Origin: Zoogloea oryzae
GTDB taxonomy: Bacteria > Pseudomonadota > Gammaproteobacteria > Burkholderiales > Rhodocyclaceae
DNA: 64,000 bases
NCBI RefSeq assembly: GCF_030161255.1
Contig: NZ_BSPX01000002.1
Coordinates: 102,939-166,938, forward strand
Direction: 5' to 3'
In this document: positions 27,630 through 34,452 of the stretch, piece by piece
Layout: each line of letters starts with the position of its first letter
How positions within the stretch are numbered: position 1 is the first letter of the stretch
The notes under the pieces: model-generated
Seen by the model: only the letters and a program-made list of their open reading frames with translations
What the model was told of the DNA's origin: nothing
Database searches by the model: none
Translations under genes and position numbers: made by a program

Positions 27630-28907
27630 ATGGACATCAAGACCTACATGCAGACCGTCGGCCGTCAGGCCCGCGCCGCCAGCCGCGCTGTTGCCGCCGC
27701 CTCCACCGACGCCAAGAACACCGCCCTCCTGGCCATGGCCACCGAGATCCGCGCCCGCAAGGCGCAGCTCCTCGACGCCAACGCCCAGGATCTCGCCGAA
27801 GCCCGCGCCAATGGCCTCGAACCGGCGATGATCGACCGCCTCACCCTGTCCGAAAAAGGCATCGAATCGATGGCCCAGGGCCTCGAGCAGGTCGCCGCCC
27901 TGCCCGATCCGGTGGGCGAGATGACCGACCTCAAGCGCCGCCCGTCCGGCATCACCGTCGGCAAGATGCGCGTGCCGCTGGGTGTCATCGGCATCATCTA
28001 CGAAGCCCGCCCCAACGTCACCGCCGACGCCGCGGCCCTGTGCCTCAAGTCCGGCAACGCCGCGATCCTGCGCGGCGGCAAGGAAGCCCTGCACTCCAAC
28101 CAGGCCATTGCCGCCTGCGTACGCGCCGGGCTGGCTGCCGCGGGCCTGCCCGAAATGTCGATCCAGGTGGTCGAGACCACCGACCGCGCCGCCGTCGGCG
28201 AACTCATCACCATGCCCCAGTTCGTGGACGTAATCGTCCCCCGCGGCGGCAAGGGCCTCATCGAGCGCATCTCCAACGACGCCCGCGTGCCCGTCATCAA
28301 GCACCTGGACGGCAACTGCCACGTCTACGTGGACGAGCGCGCCGACCCGGCCAAGGCCCTCGCCATCATCGAAAACTCCAAGACCCAGCGCTACGGCACC
28401 TGCAACACCACCGAATCGCTGCTGGTCGATGCCGCCATCGCCCGCGCCCAGCTGCCCGCTATCGGCACCATGCTGGCCGGCAAGGGTGTCGAGCTGCGCG
28501 CCTGCCCGGCATCGCTGGCGATCCTGCGCGAGGCCGACATTCCCGAAGCCCAGCTCAAGGCCGCCGTCGAATCCGACTGGACCGAGGAATTCCTCGCCCC
28601 GATCATCGCCATCAAGATCGTCGCTGGACTCGACGAGGCGATCGAGCACATCAACACCTGCTCGTCCCAGCACACCGAATCCATCGTCACCGAGGACTAC
28701 ACCCGGGCGATGCGCTTCCTGCGCGAGGTCGATTCGGCGTCGGTGATGATCAACGCCTCCACCCGCTTCGCCGACGGCTTCGAATACGGCCTCGGCGCCG
28801 AGATCGGCATCTCCACCGACAAGATCCACGCCCGCGGCCCGGTCGGTCTCGAAGGCCTCACCAGCCAGAAGTGGATCGTCTTCGGCAACGGCGACGTGCG
28901 CGCCTGA
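27630..28907 (+). CDS. proA: Gamma-glutamyl phosphate reductase
   Basis: Second step of proline synthesis, NADPH-dependent reduction of glutamyl phosphate to the semialdehyde. 425 residues of the aldehyde dehydrogenase superfamily. The catalytic Cys lies in RYGTCNTTESLLVD (near residue 255), and VIYEARPNVTADAA is the ProA signature region. A possible ribosome site GCGAGAAAAG precedes the ATG. proB is not in the window. Confidence 0.96.
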   Translation: MDIKTYMQTVGRQARAASRAVAAASTDAKNTALLAMATEIRARKAQLLDANAQDLAEARANGLEPAMIDRLTLSEKGIESMAQGLEQVAALPDPVGEMTDLKRRPSGITVGKMRVPLGVIGIIYEARPNVTADAAALCLKSGNAAILRGGKEALHSNQAIAACVRAGLAAAGLPEMSIQVVETTDRAAVGELITMPQFVDVIVPRGGKGLIERISNDARVPVIKHLDGNCHVYVDERADPAKALAIIENSKTQRYGTCNTTESLLVDAAIARAQLPAIGTMLAGKGVELRACPASLAILREADIPEAQLKAAVESDWTEEFLAPIIAIKIVAGLDEAIEHINTCSSQHTESIVTEDYTRAMRFLREVDSASVMINASTRFADGFEYGLGAEIGISTDKIHARGPVGLEGLTSQKWIVFGNGDVRA

Positions 28908-28962
28908 CAGCCCGCCCGGCGCACATCGCGCTTTCCCTGCCGGAAGTCTTCCGGTTAAAATT

Positions 28963-29009
28963 CAAACGCCCGTTCGAAATCGAATAAAAATTCGACGAAC
29001 GGGCGTTTG
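28963..29009. repeat. Long interrupted hairpin between proA and the chalcone-isomerase-like gene
   Basis: A 14-bp perfect stem (28963-28976 with 28996-29009, CAAACGCCCGTTCG and its complement) is topped, after a 3-base bulge, by a 6-bp stem TCGAAT/ATTCGA with an AAAA loop. A second small palindrome, CCGGAAG-T-CTTCCGG, lies at 28940-28954. No T-run follows on the plus strand. It ends 24 bases before the next ATG and could be a proA terminator, an mRNA stability element or a translation control structure. Confidence 0.7.
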
Positions 29010-29033
29010 CCCATCAAAACCAAGGAGACAGCC

Positions 29034-29624
29034 ATGCAACCCATCCTGCACCGCGCATTCGCCGCAGCCAGCCTAGCCACCGCCCTGTTTGCCGCCCTGC
29101 CCACCCAGGCCGCCGACGTCTCCGGTGTGCGCTTCGACGACCGCACCGCCGTCGCCGGCAGCGACCTCGCCCTCAACGGCGCCGGCCTGCGCACCCGCTT
29201 CATGCTCAAGGTGTACGCGATGGGCCTCTACCTGCCCCGCCGCACCGACACCCCCGACGCCATCGCCACCCTGGCCGGCCCCAAGCGCATCCAGATCGTG
29301 ACCCTGCGCGACCTCACCGCCGAACAATTCGCCGATGCCCTCGTCGAGGGCCTCAAGAAGAATCACAACGAAGCCGAATTCGCCAAACTCCAGGCCCGCA
29401 GCGACGAGTTCCGCAACGCCCTGCTGGCCATCAAGGCCGCCCCCGCGGGCACCCAGATCCGCCTCGAATGGCTGCCCGCCAGCGGCACCCGCCTCTCGGT
29501 CGGCAATGACGCCCGCGGCAAGGACATTCCCGGCGAAGACTTCTATCGCGCGCTGCTGCGTATCTGGCTGGGCGACAAGCCCGTCGACGCCGACCTGAAA
29601 AACGCCCTGCTCGGCAAAGGCTGA
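29034..29624 (+). CDS. Secreted chalcone-isomerase-like domain protein
   Basis: 196 residues with an N-terminal signal peptide (cut near TQAAD). The mature part fits the bacterial chalcone-isomerase-like family: GVRFDDR, LALNGAGLRTRFMLKVYAMGLYL and the LRDLTAEQFADAL helix. These proteins share the fold of plant chalcone isomerase but mostly lack its known activity; a role in lipid or small-molecule binding is only a guess. AAGGAG precedes the ATG by seven bases. Confidence 0.82.
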   Translation: MQPILHRAFAAASLATALFAALPTQAADVSGVRFDDRTAVAGSDLALNGAGLRTRFMLKVYAMGLYLPRRTDTPDAIATLAGPKRIQIVTLRDLTAEQFADALVEGLKKNHNEAEFAKLQARSDEFRNALLAIKAAPAGTQIRLEWLPASGTRLSVGNDARGKDIPGEDFYRALLRIWLGDKPVDADLKNALLGKG

Positions 29625-29664
29625 GCACCTTGCCCGGGCCGTGCCGCAGGCGCAGAATTCCGGC

Positions 29665-30180
29665 ATGGCCCCCTTGTTCAATCCCACCGCCACCGATCAG
29701 CCGTCTTCCTCGATTCCGGCCTTTTCCGCGGTGATGTCAGCGCCATTCGGCGCGGTCGGCGTCCTCAGCGACGATCAATTGATCCAGACAATCGAATTCC
29801 TGCCCCCCGGCCAGCCGGAGATTTCCCCGGCCAATCGGCTCGCCGAAAAAGCCATCGGGCAGCTGGCCAATTACCTGGCAGATCCGGATTTCCCCTTCGA
29901 TCTCCCGCTGGCCGGCCGTGGCACGCCTTTCCGGCGCCGCATCTGGGCCGCGATTGCAGCGATTCCCCGGGGCGCCACCCGCAGCTACGGCGAGCTCGCC
30001 CGCGACGTCGGCAGCATCGCCCGGGCCGTCGGCCAGGCCTGTGGCGACAATCCCTTTCCGCTCGTCATTCCATGTCACCGGGTCGTCGCGGCCGCCGGCC
30101 TGGGCGGATTCGCCCACGAGAATAACGGCCACCTAATAGACACCAAACGCTGGCTATTGCGCCACGAAGGGGCGATCTGA
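29665..30180 (+). CDS. Methylated-DNA--protein-cysteine S-methyltransferase family (Ogt/MGMT)
   Basis: DNA repair protein that takes alkyl groups from O6-alkylguanine onto its own Cys. About 171 residues. Active-site PCHRV (Cys near residue 135 of the ATG form), Asn-hinge-like RAVGQACGDNP and the Tyr in TRSYGELA are present. A GTG at 29641 would add eight residues; neither start has a clear ribosome site. Base composition here and in the next gene looks a little more A/T-rich than in the neighbours. Confidence 0.9.
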   Translation: MAPLFNPTATDQPSSSIPAFSAVMSAPFGAVGVLSDDQLIQTIEFLPPGQPEISPANRLAEKAIGQLANYLADPDFPFDLPLAGRGTPFRRRIWAAIAAIPRGATRSYGELARDVGSIARAVGQACGDNPFPLVIPCHRVVAAAGLGGFAHENNGHLIDTKRWLLRHEGAI

Positions 30181-30247
30181 ATTCCGGCAATACGCCGGAT
30201 CATCGCCTGCCGTTTCATCAGATATTCACGTTCAACCAATCGCCATC

Positions 30248-30739
30248 ATGTCCCGTCCCGACCTGCACGCGCCGGAAACCCCGGCCACCCGCTTCCTGCG
30301 GCAACACCAGATTCCCTTCTCCACCCACCTCTATGCGTATGAGGATCACGGCGGAACGAAAGTCTCGTCCCGGGAATTGAATGTCGCCGAACACGCGGTC
30401 GTCAAAACCCTGGTGATGGAAAACGAAAGCCGCCAGCCGCTGATCATCCTGATGCACGGCGACCGCAAGGTTTCCACCAAGGAACTCGCCCGCCAGGCAG
30501 GGGACAAGCAGATTACCCCCTGCGACCCCACCGTCGCCCAGCGCCACACGGGCTACATGGTCGGCGGCACCTCGCCCTTCGGCACCCGCAAGGCGATGCC
30601 CCTATTCATGGAGCGTAGCATCCTCGACCTGCCGCTGATTTACATCAATGGCGGCAAAAGAGGCTTTCTCGTCGGCGTCCATCCCCACGACATTCTGCGG
30701 ATACTCAAACCGACGGTCGTCACCGTGGCGCTTGAATGA
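30248..30739 (+). CDS. ybaK: YbaK/EbsC-type aminoacyl-tRNA deacylase
   Basis: 163-residue trans-editing protein that hydrolyses mischarged Cys-tRNA(Pro). The family stretches VVKTLVMEN, GDRKVSTKELAR, GYMVGGTSPFGTRKAMP and the conserved Lys after VV are visible, which fit YbaK rather than the ProX or PrdX branches. ATG start; it stands alone between the alkyltransferase and H-NS genes. Confidence 0.9.
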   Translation: MSRPDLHAPETPATRFLRQHQIPFSTHLYAYEDHGGTKVSSRELNVAEHAVVKTLVMENESRQPLIILMHGDRKVSTKELARQAGDKQITPCDPTVAQRHTGYMVGGTSPFGTRKAMPLFMERSILDLPLIYINGGKRGFLVGVHPHDILRILKPTVVTVALE

Positions 30740-30897
30740 ATAACAAAAAGACTTGCCCGATCGTCAAATAAAAGTGGCAGAATAAGCGCTTGAATAAGGG
30801 CTGAAAAAAGCCTGCAGTGGCGATTGGTCGTCCAGCCGCCACATTCATCTCAAACGCTGATCGCACTCAAAACGCCACGCCGAAGGACAACACCGCC

Positions 30898-31278
30898 ATG
30901 GATATCTCCACCCTTTCCCTTGCCGAATTGCGCCGTCTCCAGACCAAAGTCGAGACCGAAATCCGGCGCCGTTCCGACACAGCCAAGAAGGATCTGCTGA
31001 AGCGGATGCAGAAACTCGCCGCCGAACACGGCATGAGCCTCACCGACGTGATCGGCGGCCAGGAAGCCACCGAGAAAGCCGCCCCCGCGCCCAAGAAGGC
31101 CGCAGCCAAGCCCGCCGCCAAGAAGGCCGCCAAGCCCGCCTCGGTGATCAAGTTCCGTCACCCGGAAAACGCCGCCATCGGCTGGACCGGCCACGGCCGC
31201 AAGCCCCAGTGGGTGATCGACTGGCTCGCCCAGGGCAAGGCCCTCGACGACCTGCGCGCCGCCAGCGCCGAAGCCTGA
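30898..31278 (+). CDS. H-NS family nucleoid-associated protein with Ala/Lys/Pro-rich linker
   Basis: 126-residue protein. N-terminal helices (MDISTLSLAELRRLQTKVET) for dimerisation, a long linker made of repeated AAPKKAAAKPAAKK-like units, and a C-terminal H-NS DNA-binding motif (WTGHGRKPQWVIDWL). AAGGA precedes the ATG at 30898. The linker resembles the Lys/Ala repeats of histone H1-like proteins, which would add strong non-specific DNA binding. Probable transcription silencer of A/T-rich DNA. Confidence 0.9.
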   Translation: MDISTLSLAELRRLQTKVETEIRRRSDTAKKDLLKRMQKLAAEHGMSLTDVIGGQEATEKAAPAPKKAAAKPAAKKAAKPASVIKFRHPENAAIGWTGHGRKPQWVIDWLAQGKALDDLRAASAEA

Positions 31279-31307
31279 TTCAGCGCATTGCCACGCCCCC
31301 GCCGGGT

Positions 31308-31703
31308 TCAGCCCGGCAGGCCGGCGGTGGGTGCGTGGGCCGGGGGTTCGGCGCCATTGCGGCCGCGTTCGATGAATACGCCAACCCGCCGCACATCCTT
31401 CATCACGCCAATCTTGGCAATCGCCAGCTTCACCCACGGGGCGCCGAATTCGTCGAATAACAATTTGACGATGAATTCCCCCAGCGTCTCGATCAGATTG
31501 AATTGACGCACCGCCAGTTCGGCGCGAATCCGCTCGATCACCTTGGCGTAATCGATCGTATCCGCAATGTCGTCATGCTCGGCGGCCGCATCCGGCACAC
31601 CAAAAGTCAGGTTGAGTTCGAGCGGCTGATCGGCAACCTGCTCCCGCGGATAGATGCCCACCCGCGACTTGACCCGCAGCGCTTCGATAAAAATGAAATC
31701 CAT
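31308..31703 (-). CDS. folB: Dihydroneopterin aldolase
   Basis: Folate synthesis enzyme converting dihydroneopterin to hydroxymethyl-dihydropterin. 131 residues. FIEALRVKSRVGIYPREQ at the N-terminus, TIDYAKVIERI and the catalytic-Lys region LAIAKIGVMKDV match FolB. The C-terminus carries an extra Ala/Pro tail. It is divergent from plsY across 64 bases. Confidence 0.93.
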   Translation of the reverse strand: MDFIFIEALRVKSRVGIYPREQVADQPLELNLTFGVPDAAAEHDDIADTIDYAKVIERIRAELAVRQFNLIETLGEFIVKLLFDEFGAPWVKLAIAKIGVMKDVRRVGVFIERGRNGAEPPAHAPTAGLPG

Positions 31704-31767
31704 CGTGTGTCCCAGCTAAAATCGCGCACATTCTAGCCCGTACGCCTCCAAAAGCACTCACGCCAAA

Positions 31768-32379
31768 ATGCATTTCGTCCTTTTGCTCATCGCGGCCTAC
31801 CTGATCGGCTCCATTCCCTTCGCCGTCGTCGTCAGCCGCATCTTCGGCATGGCCGACCCCCGCTCCTACGGTTCCGGCAACCCGGGCGCCACCAATGTCC
31901 TGCGCAGCGGCAACAAGCTCGCCGCTGCCCTCACCCTGGTGGGCGACGCCTTCAAGGGCTGGCTTGCCGTGTGGCTGGCCGACAGCTTTGCGCCGGGCTT
32001 CGGGATCGGCGCCATCGCCGCGCCGGCAGCGGGCCTTGCTGCCTTCTTCGGCCACCTCTTTCCGGTGTTTCTCGGCTTCAAGGGCGGCAAGGGCGTGGCC
32101 ACCGCTGCCGGCGTGCTGATCGGCGCCAAGGGCCTGCTCGGGCTGGCGGTGCTGGGCGTGTGGCTGGGCGTGGCCTTCACCCTGCGCTACTCGTCCCTCG
32201 CAGCCCTGTGTGCCGCGCTGGCCGCTCCGGCGCTGGCCTACCTGTTCGACCTGGGCCCCAACTGGATCACCGCCATCGCCGTGATGTCGGCACTGCTCGT
32301 GTGGCGCCACAAGGACAACATCAAGCGCCTCGTCGCCGGCCAGGAAAGCCGCATCGGCAGCAAGAAAAAGGCCGGCTGA
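31768..32379 (+). CDS. plsY: Acyl-phosphate glycerol-3-phosphate acyltransferase
   Basis: Inner-membrane enzyme making lysophosphatidic acid from acyl-phosphate and glycerol-3-phosphate. 203 residues with five hydrophobic segments. All three conserved loops are visible: YLIGSIPFAVV with GSGNPGATNVLR, then GHLFPVFLGFKGGKGVAT, and the third loop before VWRHKDNIKRL. Convergent with tsaD. Confidence 0.96.
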   Translation: MHFVLLLIAAYLIGSIPFAVVVSRIFGMADPRSYGSGNPGATNVLRSGNKLAAALTLVGDAFKGWLAVWLADSFAPGFGIGAIAAPAAGLAAFFGHLFPVFLGFKGGKGVATAAGVLIGAKGLLGLAVLGVWLGVAFTLRYSSLAALCAALAAPALAYLFDLGPNWITAIAVMSALLVWRHKDNIKRLVAGQESRIGSKKKAG

Positions 32380-32389
32380 AGCGCCGGCC
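32366..32389 (-). terminator. Intrinsic terminator of tsaD lying in the 3' end of plsY
   Basis: GGCCGGC (32370-32376) pairs with GCCGGCC (32383-32389) around a 6-base loop. On the minus strand the hairpin is followed by TTTTTC, a proper T-run. The T-run and one arm are the last codons of plsY. Confidence 0.7.
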
Positions 32390-32404
32390 CGGTCACCACA
32401 CCAC

Positions 32405-33448
32405 TCAATCCGCCGGCCCGACCACCACGGGCGGGCGGATGTCCTGCAGACTCCAGCGCGGCCGTACCGCAAACCGCCCAGCGGCAGGCTCGACCGTCTC
32501 GCCAGCAGCAAAACGCAGCGCGCCCGCAAAGGCGATCATCGCGCCGTTGTCGGTACACAGCTCCAGCTCAGGATAAAACACCCGCGCCTTGCGCTTGGCC
32601 GCCGCCGCATCGAGTTGGGCGCGCAACGCCAGATTGGCGCCCACGCCCCCCGCCACCACCAGCTGCTTGAGCCCCGTGTGCTTGAGCGCCGCCATCGACT
32701 TGGCGACCAGCACCTCGACCACCGCCGCCTGAAACTCCGCCGCCAGATCGGCCCGATCCTCCGGCACGAAGTCCGGTGCCGACGCGGCGGTGAGCACCGC
32801 CGTCTTGAGGCCGCTGAAGCTGAAATCGAAATCCTTGCTGTGCAGCATCGGCCGCGGCAGCTTGAAGCGCCCCGGTTTGCCCTGCTGCGCCAGCTTCGCC
32901 AGCGCCGGCCCGCCCGGATAGCCCAGGCCGATCAGCTTGGCGGTCTTGTCGAAGGCTTCGCCGGCAGCATCATCCACCGTCTCGCCGAGCAAGGTGTAAT
33001 CGCCAACGCCCGCCACCCGCATCAGCTGAGTATGGCCGCCCGACACCAGCAGCGCCACGAACGGAAAGCTCGGCGGCGTGGCCGACAGCAGCGGCGACAG
33101 CAGATGACCTTCCAGGTGATGCACCGGCAGCACCGGCACATCCAGCGCCACGCCAAGGGATTCAGCCACGCTGGCGCCCACCAGCAGTGCCCCTGCCAGG
33201 CCAGGCCCGGCGGTGTAGGCCACCGCATCGATGTCGCCCATCGTGAGCCCGGTGACTTCCAGCGTCTCCCGCAGCAGCAGCGGCAGACGGCGGATGTGGT
33301 CGCGGGAGGCCAGCTCCGGCACCACCCCGCCGTAGGCCGCGTGCAGGTCGATCTGGGAGTGGAGACGATGGCCCAGCAGGCCCCGGCCGGTCTCGTAGAT
33401 GGCCACGCCGGTCTCGTCGCAGGAGGTTTCGATGCCCAGAACGCGCAT
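32405..33448 (-). CDS. tsaD: tRNA N6-threonylcarbamoyladenosine transferase TsaD
   Basis: Catalytic subunit for t6A37 modification of ANN-decoding tRNAs, working with TsaB, TsaE and TsaC. 347 residues. Metal-binding HHLEGH (near 110-115), the N-terminal VLGIETSCDETGVAIY and VSGGHTQL are diagnostic. It is upstream of and divergent from rpsU, the classic tsaD/rpsU arrangement. Confidence 0.97.
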   Translation of the reverse strand: MRVLGIETSCDETGVAIYETGRGLLGHRLHSQIDLHAAYGGVVPELASRDHIRRLPLLLRETLEVTGLTMGDIDAVAYTAGPGLAGALLVGASVAESLGVALDVPVLPVHHLEGHLLSPLLSATPPSFPFVALLVSGGHTQLMRVAGVGDYTLLGETVDDAAGEAFDKTAKLIGLGYPGGPALAKLAQQGKPGRFKLPRPMLHSKDFDFSFSGLKTAVLTAASAPDFVPEDRADLAAEFQAAVVEVLVAKSMAALKHTGLKQLVVAGGVGANLALRAQLDAAAAKRKARVFYPELELCTDNGAMIAFAGALRFAAGETVEPAAGRFAVRPRWSLQDIRPPVVVGPAD

Positions 33449-33521
33449 GGATCAGCCCGAAGAAAAAACGCGATTTTACCCTTCCCGGCACCTGGGCCAC
33501 ACGCAAAACTGAAAATTGGGC

Positions 33522-33550
33522 TTGGTGGACCCGAACGACTTGGTTATACT
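33522..33550 (+). promoter_or_regulatory. Promoter of the rpsU-yqeY-dnaG-rpoD operon
   Basis: TTGGTG at 33522-33527 and TATACT at 33545-33550 are exactly 17 bases apart, and the -10 is 40 bases from the rpsU ATG. Best sigma-70 match in the window by eye. Confidence 0.7.
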
Positions 33551-33590
33551 CTTCGTTTTTCCGTCCAAAGAATTTTCGAGGAAGCACGCA

Positions 33591-33803
33591 ATGCCGGGTA
33601 TTCGCGTCAAAGAAAACGAGCCGTTCGAAGTAGCCATCCGTCGCTTCAAGCGCACCATTGAAAAAGTGGGCCTCCTGCCCGAACTCCGCTCCCGCGAGTT
33701 CTACGAAAAGCCGACCGCCGAACGCAAGCGCAAGCTGGCCGCCGCCGTCAAGCGCCACCACAAGCGCCTGCGCAGCCAGACCCTGCCCCCGAAGATGTAC
33801 TAA
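33591..33803 (+). CDS. rpsU: 30S ribosomal protein S21
   Basis: 70-residue basic small-subunit protein, normal length. PGIRVKENEPFEVAIRRFKR and the family's FYEKPTAERKRK are present. The ATG at 33591 follows GAGGAAGCACGCA; a longer frame from 33516 includes the promoter and is not coding. First gene of the macromolecular-synthesis operon. Confidence 0.97.
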   Translation: MPGIRVKENEPFEVAIRRFKRTIEKVGLLPELRSREFYEKPTAERKRKLAAAVKRHHKRLRSQTLPPKMY

Positions 33804-33832
33804 GCAACACCCCGAGTACACGCTTCCCGCTT

Positions 33833-33879
33833 CGCCACGCGATACGCGCTTCAGCGCGAGCGCGTGGCGTTTGCCTTTT
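33833..33879 (+). terminator. Terminator/attenuator between rpsU and yqeY
   Basis: CGCCACGCG (33833-33841) pairs with CGCGTGGCG (33861-33869), with an inner hairpin CGCGC-TTCA-GCGCG at 45-58, followed by TTTGCCTTTT. It lies inside the operon, so it should act as a partial terminator that lets rpsU be expressed more than dnaG and rpoD, as known for this operon in E. coli. Confidence 0.7.
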
Positions 33880-33952
33880 GGTTCGCCAGCCCGCAGCCTT
33901 GCCTTGTCGGGCCTGCGTCGCGTCGCCCACCCTTTCGCCAGGAATCTCTTTC

Positions 33953-34399
33953 GTGTCCCTCAAAGCCCAGATCAACGAAGACATGAAGGCCGCCATGCGG
34001 GCCAAGGAAACCGCACGCCTGTCGGCGCTGCGCCTGCTGCTGGCCGCCATCAAGCAAAAGGAAGTGGACGAACGCATCGAACTGGATGACGCCGCGGTCA
34101 TCACGGTGGTGGACAAGATGCTCAAGCAGCGTCGCGACTCCGTCACCCAGTACGAGGCCGCCCAGCGCTTTGATCTGGCGAGCGCCGAGCGCTTCGAGAT
34201 CGACGTGCTCACCGCCTACAAGCCCGCCGGGCTCACCGTCGAACAGATCGCCGCCGAGGTGGATGCCGCCATCGCCGCGACGGGCGCCGCCAGCGCTGCC
34301 GACATGGGCAAGCTGATGGCCGTCCTCAAGCCGAAACTCGCCGGCAAGGCCGACATGGCCGAGGTTTCCAAACTGGTGAAATCCCGCCTCAGCAACTAG
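33953..34399 (+). CDS. GatB/YqeY domain protein
   Basis: 148-residue YqeY-family protein, similar to the C-terminal tRNA-binding tail domain of GatB. SLKAQINEDMKAAMRAKE and the C-terminal MGKLMAVLKPKLAGKADM are typical. Start is GTG at 33953 with AGGAA nine bases upstream. Usual occupant of the slot between rpsU and dnaG; molecular function unclear, proposed aminoacyl-tRNA amidase-related. Confidence 0.9.
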   Translation: MSLKAQINEDMKAAMRAKETARLSALRLLLAAIKQKEVDERIELDDAAVITVVDKMLKQRRDSVTQYEAAQRFDLASAERFEIDVLTAYKPAGLTVEQIAAEVDAAIAATGAASAADMGKLMAVLKPKLAGKADMAEVSKLVKSRLSN

Positions 34400-34452
34400 G
34401 ATTCATGAAGATGGCGCCGTAGCGGCACCGCCGCCGGCGCCGGCTGGCCATC

